63,042 nucleotides of DNA from contig JAZSOS010000042.1 in assembly GCA_045537045.1 (NCBI GenBank), forward strand, positions 1 to 63,042, read 5' to 3'. Every line of letters starts with the position of its first letter. Position 1 is the stretch's first letter. The position numbers and the translations under genes are program-made. Positions 39,683-47,837 of this stretch are shown here, piece by piece. A model generated the notes under the pieces. It searched no databases. It saw only the letters and a list, made by a program, of their open reading frames with translations, and was not told where the DNA came from. This DNA comes from SIG480 sp045537045. Its GTDB lineage: Bacteria > Bacillota > Clostridia > Oscillospirales > JAAYXM01.

Positions 39683-40795
39683 ATGTCCAGTGTAAAGCTT
39701 AATCATGTCTATAAGCGTTTCGACGGCGGGGTTACTGCTGTTTCCGATTTCTGCATAGACATCGCAGACAAAGAATTTGTTATCCTTGTTGGTCCGTCCG
39801 GTTGCGGAAAGTCCACAACTCTCCGTATGATCGCAGGTCTTGAAGAGATTTCCGAAGGTGAGCTCCTCATCGATGATGTTCTCTGCAACGACGTTGCTCC
39901 GAAGGATCGCGATATCGCGATGGTTTTCCAGAACTACGCTCTTTACCCGCATATGACTGTTTTCGACAACATGGCTTTCGGTCTTAAGCTCCGCAAAACT
40001 CCGAAGGATGAGATCAAGCGCCGCGTTGAAGAGGCAGCTAAGATTCTTGAGATTGATTATCTCCTCGACAGAAAGCCGAAGGCTCTCTCCGGCGGTCAGC
40101 GTCAGCGTGTTGCTCTTGGCCGTGCTATCGTCCGTAACCCGAAGGTCTTCCTTCTTGACGAGCCGCTTTCAAACCTCGATGCTAAGCTCCGTGCTTCCAT
40201 GAGAACTGAGCTTTCTAAGCTTCATGAGCGTCTCCAGACAACCTTCATCTACGTTACCCACGACCAGGTTGAGGCTATGACAATGGGTACACGTATCGTT
40301 GTTATGAAGGACGGCTTCATCCAGCAGATTGCTGCTCCCCACGTTCTTTACGATACACCGGCTAACCTCTTCGTTGGTACATTTATTGGTTCTCCGGTTA
40401 TGAACACATTTGAAGGCCACCTCGTTGACGAGAACAACAAGACATACGTTGTATTCGGCGACGCTAAGATTGAGCTTCCGGATTCCAAGGGCAGAAAGCC
40501 TGAGGTTATGTCCTACATCGGTAAGGATGTTATCATCGGCGTTCGTCCTGAGGCTCTCCATGACGAGGAAGTATTCCTCAATCAGTACCCCGAAGCAACA
40601 ATCGAAGCTAAGGTTGAGGTTGTTGAACTTATGGGCCACGAGACATATCTCTACCTCAAGTGCCAGGGCCGCGACTTTATCGCTCGCGTTTCACCGCGCT
40701 CCACAGCAAAGGTTGGCGACACAATCAAGATTGCTATCGAGACTCCGAAGATTCACATCTTCGACAAGGAGACCGAGCTTACAATCACCAACTAA
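39683..40795 (+). CDS. msmK: Carbohydrate ABC transporter ATP-binding protein, MsmK/UgpC type
   Basis: A 370-residue ATPase that energises sugar importers. Walker A is GPSGCGKSTTLRMIAG, the Q-loop VFQNYALYPHMTVFDN, the signature LSGGQRQRVALGRAIVR, Walker B VFLLDEPLSNLDAKLR and the H-loop YVTHDQVEAMTM. A C-terminal TOBE/MalK-like regulatory domain follows. No permease or binding-protein gene is adjacent, so it is probably a shared ATPase serving several importers, as known for MsmK in Gram-positives. The coding region is visibly biased to few codons (GTT, CTC/CTT, AAG), a sign of high expression. GGAGG precedes the ATG. Confidence 0.93.
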   Translation: MSSVKLNHVYKRFDGGVTAVSDFCIDIADKEFVILVGPSGCGKSTTLRMIAGLEEISEGELLIDDVLCNDVAPKDRDIAMVFQNYALYPHMTVFDNMAFGLKLRKTPKDEIKRRVEEAAKILEIDYLLDRKPKALSGGQRQRVALGRAIVRNPKVFLLDEPLSNLDAKLRASMRTELSKLHERLQTTFIYVTHDQVEAMTMGTRIVVMKDGFIQQIAAPHVLYDTPANLFVGTFIGSPVMNTFEGHLVDENNKTYVVFGDAKIELPDSKGRKPEVMSYIGKDVIIGVRPEALHDEEVFLNQYPEATIEAKVEVVELMGHETYLYLKCQGRDFIARVSPRSTAKVGDTIKIAIETPKIHIFDKETELTITN

Positions 40796-40804
40796 TAGAA
40801 AAAC

Positions 40805-40845
40805 AAAAAATGAGAGAAATCGGATTTCCGGTTTCTCTCATTTTT
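40805..40845. terminator. Bidirectional terminator between msmK and mrp
   Basis: AAAAAATGAGAGAAA pairs with TTTCTCTCATTTTT, with an inner CGG/CCG pair, between convergent genes; T-tracts on both strands. Confidence 0.85.
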
Positions 40846-40857
40846 GTTCTTGAAAAT

Positions 40858-41685
40858 TTATGCTTTTTCTATCTTATCGAGCATATCAGAAAGAAGCTCT
40901 CCTTCTTTTTCCTCTATTCTTCCCTCGTCACAGAGAGATGCAAGCGCCGGATCCATCGGAATCTGGCAGACGGTGGAGATACCAAGCTCTGCTGCGTGCT
41001 CGTGTATGCGGCTTTCACCGAAGATATAGTGGCGCTCTCCGCACTTTCCGCACTCAAAATATGCCATATTCTCGACAATGCCGAGCACCGGAATATTCAT
41101 CATATCCGCCATTTTTACCGCTTTGTCAACAATCATTGTAACAAGCTCCTGCGGACTTGTGACGACAACAATTCCGTCAACGGGGAGAGACTGGAAAACA
41201 GTCAGCGGAACATCACCTGTTCCCGGAGGCATATCTACAAACATGAAATCAACATCCGTCCAGATAACATCCGTCCAGAACTGCTTTACGGCGTTTGCAA
41301 TAACCGGCCCGCGCCATACAACGGGGTCTGTGTCGTTTTCGAGAACGAGATTTATGGACATTATTTGTGTTCCGGCTCGTGTTATTGCGGGATTTAAGCC
41401 GTCATCGCTTCCGGTAAGGCTTTCGTGAATTCCGAATACCTTGGGGATGGACGGGCCTGTTATATCGCCGTCAAGAATTGCGGCTCTCTTTCCCCGCTTC
41501 TGCATTTCGGAGGCAAGAAGGGAGGTGACAAGTGATTTTCCGACGCCGCCTTTTCCACTGACGACGCCTATAACTTTACCTATTTTTGAGAGCTTATTAG
41601 GCTCTGCAAGGAAGCTCGATTTTTCGGTGCGGTCTCCGCATTTTTTCGAGCATTTTGAGCAGTCGTGACTGCATTGTTCACTCAT
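40858..41685 (-). CDS. Mrp/NBP35-family iron-sulfur carrier ATPase
   Basis: P-loop ATPase that carries and transfers Fe-S clusters, 275 residues. It has the deviant Walker A VVSGKGGVGKSLVTSLLASE, VDMPPGTGDVPLTVFQSLP and the cluster-binding pair FECGKCGERH. The N-terminus adds four cysteines (CSHDCSKCSKKC), which is typical of the clostridial Mrp/NBP35 type. A TTG seven codons upstream is also in frame; ATG 41685 after AAAGGA is preferred. Confidence 0.92.
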   Translation of the reverse strand: MSEQCSHDCSKCSKKCGDRTEKSSFLAEPNKLSKIGKVIGVVSGKGGVGKSLVTSLLASEMQKRGKRAAILDGDITGPSIPKVFGIHESLTGSDDGLNPAITRAGTQIMSINLVLENDTDPVVWRGPVIANAVKQFWTDVIWTDVDFMFVDMPPGTGDVPLTVFQSLPVDGIVVVTSPQELVTMIVDKAVKMADMMNIPVLGIVENMAYFECGKCGERHYIFGESRIHEHAAELGISTVCQIPMDPALASLCDEGRIEEKEGELLSDMLDKIEKA

Positions 41686-41710
41686 GGTTTTTATACTTCC
41701 TTTCAAGATA

Positions 41711-42583
41711 TTACAACTTCGCGGTTTTGGCGTAGTTTATAAATTTCATCGCACAGCTTGACATATTGCGCTCCTTACTCCAAACGAGAATTACCTTTGA
41801 CTTTATTGGAATGGAAAGCGGAATGCTCACAATATTGGGAATTGTCTCGGCAATATCGCGGAACATAAAGCCGCAGGCAAAGCCTGAGGAGATAAATTCT
41901 TTTATCATATAAAGCTGTGAGGAGAGATGAACGATGTTCGGCACAATTCCTGCGGCGGCAAATGCAGACGTTATAACGTCGTACTGGATAAAGCCCTTAT
42001 CAAAGAGAATAAGGGGTTCGCCGCGAAGAGCGCGGATATCCACTGTCTTTTCCCCTGCAAGGCGATGTCCTTCCGGAACGCAGAAAACGGTTTCGACCTC
42101 GCCGATTTCAATTGATGAAAAACGTGCGTGGTCAACAACGTTTGTCGGGATAATCGCAAGATCCAGTGAGTCGTTTGCAAGTGAAGCGAGAAGGCTGTTT
42201 GCGCCGAACTCGTGTGTAGATATGTTTATTCCCGGCTCTATTGCACGCAAACCGCGGTACAGCTTCGGAAGCTGGGAAATTCCCGTCATCGGCGGGATGC
42301 CAATGCGGAGAGTATTCTTATCCGCACCTTTATCCGACATAATAAGCGCAATACGCTCGGCATGCTGCAGAAGCTCCTGCGCGTGGTGAAGAAGAAGCTC
42401 GCCTTCACGCGTCAAGGTAAAACCTTTTTTCAGACGTTTGAAAAGCGTTACGCCAAACTCTGCCTCAAGCTCTTTTATTGCATTTGATATGGACGGTTGG
42501 GAGATGTGCAGCTCTTCAGACGCACGTGTAATATTATTATACTTACATGCCGTGACAAAATACTGCAGCTGTAAAAGCTTCAT
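41711..42583 (-). CDS. LysR-family transcriptional regulator
   Basis: A 290-residue regulator with the N-terminal winged helix-turn-helix (MKLLQLQYFVTACKYNNITRASEELHIS and SQPSISNAIKELEAEFGVTL) and a C-terminal effector-binding domain (LRIGIPPMTGISQLPKLYRG). It is preceded on the same strand by rpiB and followed by mrp; the target is unknown because no divergent gene exists. Confidence 0.92.
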   Translation of the reverse strand: MKLLQLQYFVTACKYNNITRASEELHISQPSISNAIKELEAEFGVTLFKRLKKGFTLTREGELLLHHAQELLQHAERIALIMSDKGADKNTLRIGIPPMTGISQLPKLYRGLRAIEPGINISTHEFGANSLLASLANDSLDLAIIPTNVVDHARFSSIEIGEVETVFCVPEGHRLAGEKTVDIRALRGEPLILFDKGFIQYDVITSAFAAAGIVPNIVHLSSQLYMIKEFISSGFACGFMFRDIAETIPNIVSIPLSIPIKSKVILVWSKERNMSSCAMKFINYAKTAKL

Positions 42584-42607
42584 ACGCTTTTCCTCCTTAT
42601 TTCTGGG

Positions 42608-43060
42608 TTATATGTTATAGGTGCCTGCCTCAATTTCACGTATCATATCAACGCGTGCGGCATGGCGTCCGCCCTCGGGGAGGGTGTCGAGGAAGATGTC
42701 GCAAAGCTCAATTGCAAGTCCTTCGCCGATAACGCGTGCTCCAAGGCAAAGAACATTTGCATCGTTGTGAAGGCGTGTGTATTTTGTAGAAAAATGCTCC
42801 GAACAGACGGACGCACGGACACCCTTCACTTTATTTGCGGCGATGCTCATGCCTATTCCCGTGCCGCATACGAGGATGCCGAAATCTGCGCTATTTTCGG
42901 AAACGCTTTTTGCAACCTTATATGCAAATTCGGGATAATGGCTTGATTCGGAGTTATATGCACCGACATCAATTGTCTCGATACCGCGCTCATTTAAGTG
43001 AGCGATAATTTTCTCTTTCATTGCAAATCCTGCGCTGTCTGCGCCAAGTGCTACTTTCAT
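42608..43060 (-). CDS. rpiB: Ribose-5-phosphate isomerase B
   Basis: Interconverts ribose-5- and ribulose-5-phosphate. The 150-residue protein shows VALGADSAGFAMKEKI, the active-site cysteine in LVCGTGIGMSIAANKVKGVRA and the phosphate-binding SEHFSTKYTRLHNDANVLCL. One base separates it from tsaB upstream, so it lies in the same transcript. Confidence 0.94.
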   Translation of the reverse strand: MKVALGADSAGFAMKEKIIAHLNERGIETIDVGAYNSESSHYPEFAYKVAKSVSENSADFGILVCGTGIGMSIAANKVKGVRASVCSEHFSTKYTRLHNDANVLCLGARVIGEGLAIELCDIFLDTLPEGGRHAARVDMIREIEAGTYNI

Positions 43061-43061
43061 T

Positions 43062-43748
43062 TTAATTTCCTTCTTTCTTTAATTTTTCAAGTCTTTCGCG
43101 TTCAGCTTGCGGAAGACGGATATACTCGGGTAAAAGCTCGCCGGCGGGAACACATTCCGCCGTTTCGCTAAGGGAGGCAACGTATGCGGCGCGTTGGTAT
43201 CTTATATGCTCGGGAGCAAGGCTGTATTTTTTGCCGAGAGCTTTATAGCAGAGAAGTGCGCCGTCTCCGGTAAGCACAACATCCTCGTATGAAGAAAGCT
43301 CATCACGAAGCTCGGATATCTTTATTGCACGGTCGGGGCATATGCGGGAAAGCCTTCCGTTTTCAGCGCGGAAAAGAGCATTGTAAACCTGCCCTGCACG
43401 AGCATCCATTACTGCGCAGATAATCCTTCCGCATTTTCTTGCTCCGTATGCTGCGCACTCAAGCGTAGATACGCCGCAGCACGGAATGTCGGCACCGAGG
43501 GCAAGGCCTTTTACTGCCGCCATGCCGATACGAAGGCCCGTAAATGAACCCGGACCGCGCGTGATTGCAAGCCTGTCTATATCTGTAAGGCAAAGTCCGG
43601 TGCTTTTGAGAAGCCATTCCACCGACGGCATAACAGTAACGCTGTGGGTGAGTCCGCAGTTTAAAAACACCTCGCCGAGGATTTTTCCGTCCTCGGTGAT
43701 ACAGACGCTCGCCGCTTTTGCCGATGCCTCTATTGCAAGAATCTTCAT
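43062..43748 (-). CDS. tsaB: tRNA t6A biosynthesis protein TsaB
   Basis: Partner of TsaD in threonylcarbamoyl-adenosine (t6A) synthesis on tRNAs. The ASKHA-fold start ILAIEASAKAASVCI and GPGSFTGLRIGMAAVKGLAL are diagnostic. The 228-residue length is normal. It overlaps tsaE by four bases. The commonly adjacent rimI and tsaD are not here. Confidence 0.93.
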   Translation of the reverse strand: MKILAIEASAKAASVCITEDGKILGEVFLNCGLTHSVTVMPSVEWLLKSTGLCLTDIDRLAITRGPGSFTGLRIGMAAVKGLALGADIPCCGVSTLECAAYGARKCGRIICAVMDARAGQVYNALFRAENGRLSRICPDRAIKISELRDELSSYEDVVLTGDGALLCYKALGKKYSLAPEHIRYQRAAYVASLSETAECVPAGELLPEYIRLPQAERERLEKLKKEGN

Positions 43749-44239
43749 TTGTAAAACCCTTCTTTTCTTACAGTTATTATGCGCGCGTTTTCGTCTTCCT
43801 CAACACGCTCGATGTCTATGCGGTGAGAAAAGCTTACCTCTCCGTCTGCGTTTTCAGACCACTCTATCATACAGATGCCTCCACGCGAAAGATAATCGTC
43901 AAAGCCTATTTCAAAAAGCTCGTCTGCGCTTTCAAGGCGGTAAAGGTCAAAGTGAAACAGCGGCGGGGTTGTAAGATATTCATTTACTATTGTATATGTA
44001 GGGCTTGTTACTCTTCCCTTTTCGCCAAGACCACGTGCAAACCCGCGGACAAATGCAGTCTTTCCTGCACCCATTCCGCCACGGAATGCAACGACTGTGC
44101 CGGGTTCTGCCTCACCTGCAAAAAATTCACCGACGTTTTCTGTCTGCACCTCGCTGCGACACAAAAACTTTGTGACGGTATCGTTTTTTTCAATAACGGA
44201 AAATTTTCCGCTGCTTATATATTCGTTTAAATTGCTCAT
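43745..44239 (-). CDS. tsaE: tRNA t6A biosynthesis ATPase TsaE
   Basis: P-loop ATPase of the t6A complex, 164 residues, with Walker A FRGGMGAGKTAFVRGFARGL, SPTYTIVNEY and FHFDLYRLESADELFEIGFD. It is coupled to tsaB by ATGA overlap and overlaps the DUF1836 gene by four bases at its start. Confidence 0.94.
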   Translation of the reverse strand: MSNLNEYISSGKFSVIEKNDTVTKFLCRSEVQTENVGEFFAGEAEPGTVVAFRGGMGAGKTAFVRGFARGLGEKGRVTSPTYTIVNEYLTTPPLFHFDLYRLESADELFEIGFDDYLSRGGICMIEWSENADGEVSFSHRIDIERVEEDENARIITVRKEGFYK

Positions 44240-44757
44240 TCTTCTATTTCCTCGTCAAGCGTTGCGAAAAATGTTTCAAGATACACCTTATGAACTGCGG
44301 TGATAATGGTGTTGCGGAGCATATTTTTAAGCTCGGTATTCCTGTTTTTTGTTCCGCTCATTTCGGGAACTGCGCGTCTTTCAAAAACGCAACGAAGAAT
44401 GCTTTCGAATTCGCGGCAGAAATACTCGTATGCAACCTCTCCGGTGTAGCTTTTTGTCTGAAGAGAAATAAAAAGCTGAATATTTTCAAGGCTGAGCACC
44501 GATTTTGCGACGGCGATAAATATGAGATATGCAATCTGCTCGCGGTCATACTGCTTTTTAACAGGATTTTTGATAAGATTTCTCTTTACATAGTTGCTTA
44601 TCATTGAGCTTGTTATTGTTATTCCCTCAAGCGGAGCGAGAATATTCGAAATGTATTTTGTCGTCTGCTCTAAAAACAGTCCTACATCGGGGATTTCGTT
44701 AAATCCGGGCAGACGGAAGCTTTCAATTTTTGAAAGCATTTTATCTTTTTGTTCCAT
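44236..44757 (-). CDS. DUF1836 domain protein (MerR-like regulator fold)
   Basis: A 173-residue protein with the DUF1836 pattern: FRLPGFNEIPDVGLFLEQTT, then ITSSMISNYVKRNLIKNPVK, a helix-turn-helix-like stretch reminiscent of MerR, then YDREQIAYLIFIAVAKSVLS. Probably a cytoplasmic regulator; target unknown. It heads the overlapping set DUF1836-tsaE-tsaB-rpiB on the minus strand. Confidence 0.8.
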   Translation of the reverse strand: MEQKDKMLSKIESFRLPGFNEIPDVGLFLEQTTKYISNILAPLEGITITSSMISNYVKRNLIKNPVKKQYDREQIAYLIFIAVAKSVLSLENIQLFISLQTKSYTGEVAYEYFCREFESILRCVFERRAVPEMSGTKNRNTELKNMLRNTIITAVHKVYLETFFATLDEEIEE

Positions 44758-44852
44758 ATACTTACACCAGCTTCTGACTTATTGTTTTTTCACCGGCAAG
44801 TCCGGTCTATTCTCTGCTTTCTTTTTACCTCTCCCTGGAGTGAGAAGTTAGG

Positions 44853-45506
44853 TTATTTTACTTGGATATCCGGCTCTGTCATTACCTGCTTTTTATAGCG
44901 GTGGTAGTACATTGACACAAGCTCAAGCTCCTCGCCGGAGAAGCGCTGTTTTGCCAGACGGTAAGCCGCAACGCGCTCTTCACGCGTTAATCCCCCTGCG
45001 ATAAGCCCCGCAAGATACTTTATGTCCGCTGCCGAAAGATGCGAGGTAACAAGCCGCGCCATTGCGCGCTTGTCCGCGCGGGTGATGGAGTCGGATATTT
45101 TCTGCGTCACTTTGTCAACGGCTTCTGCCCTTTTCTCTTCTGCGGGTTTATTTTCGGCTTTGCTTTCAGGCTTTGCTTCCGGCTTAACCTGAGGTTTTAC
45201 ATTTGGCTTTTTTTCTTCTTTTTGGAAAGGGGTGGAGCTTTCAGAGGTTGCAGGTACTGTTGATTCAATCACGTCGGAAGTGATGTTTTCTGACGGCGTT
45301 GACGTCTCTTCCGGAAGAGTAACCTCCGCCATAAGCTCAAGCTCCTCTACGGAGACCGCCCCCGAATCAAGCATGGAATCAAGCATTGTTTCAATCATCT
45401 TGTCCTGAACAAAATCAAATGCGATGTTGTATGCGATATATCCCGCCGCACCGAGAAGGGCTGCGATGCAAAGAAGCACGATAACAACCTTTTTCCATTT
45501 TTTCAT
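44853..45506 (-). CDS. Membrane-anchored protein of unknown function with Lys/Pro/Glu linker
   Basis: A 217-residue protein: basic start MKKWKK, one membrane helix (VVIVLLCIAALLGAAGYIAY), an acidic region and a Lys/Pro/Glu/Ala linker (about 95-125). A helical C-terminal domain (SITRADKRAMARLVTSHLSA, LTREERVAAYRLAKQRFSGE) follows. No family recognised. It sits 18 bases after the YhaN-like gene and may be co-transcribed. Confidence 0.7.
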   Translation of the reverse strand: MKKWKKVVIVLLCIAALLGAAGYIAYNIAFDFVQDKMIETMLDSMLDSGAVSVEELELMAEVTLPEETSTPSENITSDVIESTVPATSESSTPFQKEEKKPNVKPQVKPEAKPESKAENKPAEEKRAEAVDKVTQKISDSITRADKRAMARLVTSHLSAADIKYLAGLIAGGLTREERVAAYRLAKQRFSGEELELVSMYYHRYKKQVMTEPDIQVK

Positions 45507-45524
45507 AATTATATACTCCCCTAT

Positions 45525-47729
45525 TTACAGATTTATGATGTTTACTTCGCTGTCGTTTTCAAAGAAAGCCGCCTCTCTCCCGTGGCACGAAAACAAAATT
45601 ATCTGACGTTTTTTTGAAAGTTCTTTCAACAATATGAGCGCACGGGAGAGGCGTTCGTCATCAAAGTTTACAAACGCATCGTCAAGAACTATCGGAGGAG
45701 AACCCTCTTCCGGCAGAATAAGCTCGCACAGCGCAAGGCGAAGTGAAAAATACAGTTCATCAAGCGTTCCGCGCGAGAGGAAAAGTCCGTCACGGCGTGC
45801 GCTTGCAACTCCTGTTGCAACGTCCATATCAAAATCGCGGTTGCGGATTCTTACAACCTGGAAGCTTCCGCCGCAAAGCGCGGAAAATATCTCTGATGTG
45901 CGCTTTTCAACCTCGGGCGAAAAGCGTTCGGAAAGCTCGGCTTCTGCTTCGTCGATGTATTTCATGGCAAGCGAAAAAGCGTCAAAAGAACGTGTGAGCT
46001 CTTTTTCCTTACCGCGCATCGCGTCAAGCTCGCTTTCCGCGCGGGATATGTCAAACCCCGAAAGGCGCTCGCGCAGTGCCGCGAGTGTAAGCTCAAGATT
46101 TTTCCTTACTGATGCCTTTTCCTCTGATGTCTCAAGAAGTTTTGCAAGAGGAAGCTCAGGGATTTCGTCTTCTGCATATTCTATTTCGTCTTCTCCACTC
46201 GGTTGTGCGGAATTTATCGCTTCTGCACGTATGCGCGCTTCACGCAGGGCGGTGTAAGCCTCTTCACGCTCGTACGCCATCGTTTTCATAATATTTTCGC
46301 CATCGTCCGGAGACTCGGCGTCTATTCCGAATCGCAAAAGCATTTCCGTGACAGCCTTTTGAGAAAATTCAAGTTTTCCTGAAAGCTCACTCTGCGCCTC
46401 GCGCTTTTCTGTCAGTTGACCGAGCGCATCATCTACGCGAGAAAGTGCGGTGCTGTAAGATATCAGCGCCTGTTCTATTGTTTCACTGTCCGCGCCGCCG
46501 TAGCGTGAAGTCATTTCATTGATACACTCCCGCATCTCACGCTTTCCGGAAGTAAGGATAAGTATACACCCAACCACCGCAAAGCATGTCGAGAAAGCGG
46601 CACCTGCCGCAAAAACAGGCATATTCCCCGCCGTGTACATTGCAAAAGAACCCCCTGCAAGAAGGAGTGCGGCACAAAGCGAGAGAATACCTGCCGGAGA
46701 GAGCTTGCGCTTTTTGGATTCCCAAAGCCGCTCTGTATCTGCCTTGGCACGCTCGCGCGCAAGTGCGAGATTCATGCCGCCAAATGCGCGGCTTTCGGAA
46801 ATTTCCTTCAGGGCATTTTCGTACTCCAGCTCATCTGCCGCAAGCGTTGCTTTTATCGCTTGCACTGAAAGGGAGAGACGATTGAGTGTCGACACATCTG
46901 CGGAAAGCAGTTCATAGTCCGCTTTTGTCGGGTAATTATCGTATTTTCTGATTTTTTCCTCTGCTTCGCGGAGAGCTTCCTCTGCACGGAGAGAGATAAG
47001 GCGTGCGCCTTTTTTTTCTTCGGCACGGGCAATTTCTATGGTGCGGAGAAGTTCTTTCTCTTCGCGGGCATACGCCGCAAGGCTTTCTTCCGTCCGGGCA
47101 AGCTCAGCCGCCGTATTTTTAGCATATTCTATATCCGATACTTTTTTTGCTATTTCTTTTTCAAGGTCGCAAAGGGAGCCGAGACCGCGTGGTGAGCGTA
47201 TGAGTCTCTGGCTCTTTTCAAGGCGCGAAACAACCTCACGGGCGGAAACGGTTTCCTCTCCACTTGATGCAAGCGAGAGAATTTTCTTTTCCGTGTCCGC
47301 ATCACGGTCAACATCAAGCTTTGCCTGACCGATGAATGCACAGCGGTCGTATACGCCGCGGGCAATGCCGCAAAGCTCTTCTCCGGTGGGCGCGCTCACG
47401 CCACGCGAGAGATTTTTCGCTTCAACCTTTGAAAAAACACCGCTCTTTCCGCTTGTGCGTTCGATAGAAATTTCATCGCCGCCGGAGATGAGTGTGCACT
47501 TTCCGTACATCGGGCTTCCATTCCACGGAAGATACCTTTCCTTGTCGGGGATATATCCCGCCTTCGCTTTTTCGCGAGTGGATATCCCGTAAAGCATAGC
47601 GCGGATAAACGCACCCCAGGTGGATTTTCCCGCCTCGTTGCGCCCGTGAACAATATTAAGACCGTCTTTTAATGAAAGCCTCTTGTTGTCAAGCGACCCG
47701 AACGTCGCATACAGTTCTTTTATCCGCAT
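45525..47729 (-). CDS. YhaN-like SMC/Rad50-type AAA ATPase
   Basis: A 734-residue protein with Rad50-like ends. The N-terminal Walker A is NIVHGRNEAGKSTWGAFIRA. The C-terminal signature is LSRGTLDELYFSLRLALCEL and Walker B PPIVLDDAFVNFDDERLSRA. Between them lie long coiled coils interrupted near the middle by two hydrophobic segments (SPAGILSLCAALLLAGGSFA and FAAGAAFSTCFAVVGCILIL), a YhaN hallmark suggesting membrane association. YhaN normally works with the nuclease YhaO, but no metallophosphoesterase gene is adjacent. DNA repair or wall-linked roles are inferences. Confidence 0.85.
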   Translation of the reverse strand: MRIKELYATFGSLDNKRLSLKDGLNIVHGRNEAGKSTWGAFIRAMLYGISTREKAKAGYIPDKERYLPWNGSPMYGKCTLISGGDEISIERTSGKSGVFSKVEAKNLSRGVSAPTGEELCGIARGVYDRCAFIGQAKLDVDRDADTEKKILSLASSGEETVSAREVVSRLEKSQRLIRSPRGLGSLCDLEKEIAKKVSDIEYAKNTAAELARTEESLAAYAREEKELLRTIEIARAEEKKGARLISLRAEEALREAEEKIRKYDNYPTKADYELLSADVSTLNRLSLSVQAIKATLAADELEYENALKEISESRAFGGMNLALARERAKADTERLWESKKRKLSPAGILSLCAALLLAGGSFAMYTAGNMPVFAAGAAFSTCFAVVGCILILTSGKREMRECINEMTSRYGGADSETIEQALISYSTALSRVDDALGQLTEKREAQSELSGKLEFSQKAVTEMLLRFGIDAESPDDGENIMKTMAYEREEAYTALREARIRAEAINSAQPSGEDEIEYAEDEIPELPLAKLLETSEEKASVRKNLELTLAALRERLSGFDISRAESELDAMRGKEKELTRSFDAFSLAMKYIDEAEAELSERFSPEVEKRTSEIFSALCGGSFQVVRIRNRDFDMDVATGVASARRDGLFLSRGTLDELYFSLRLALCELILPEEGSPPIVLDDAFVNFDDERLSRALILLKELSKKRQIILFSCHGREAAFFENDSEVNIINL

Positions 47730-47751
47730 AATGCCTTCCTTGTTTTGTTAC

Positions 47752-47782
47752 TTATCTGTCTTTCCCTTGCGATGCCATTTGT
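47752..47782. repeat. Duplicate of the prfB 3' end
   Basis: This stretch repeats 47842-47871, the last ten codons and stop of prfB, with one extra base. The two copies are about 90 bases apart. It looks like a short tandem duplication downstream of prfB. Confidence 0.7.
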
Positions 47783-47794
47783 AAAAGTCTTAAC

Positions 47795-47819
47795 ATCTCC
47801 CCCCCGGAGGGGGGAAGAT
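47795..47819 (-). terminator. GC-rich hairpin downstream of prfB
   Basis: A run of C and the matching run of G (ATCTCCCCCC against GGGGGGAAGAT) form a strong stem between the two copies of the prfB-end repeat. The minus-strand 3' side lacks a long T-run, so termination efficiency is unclear. Confidence 0.5.
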
Positions 47820-47837
47820 TTCTCTTTTGTCTGATAG

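Noticed and set aside
39584..39952. Minus-strand open frame over the start of msmK
   Set aside because: It is antisense to the msmK promoter and Walker A region, has no ribosome site and no recognisable protein features.
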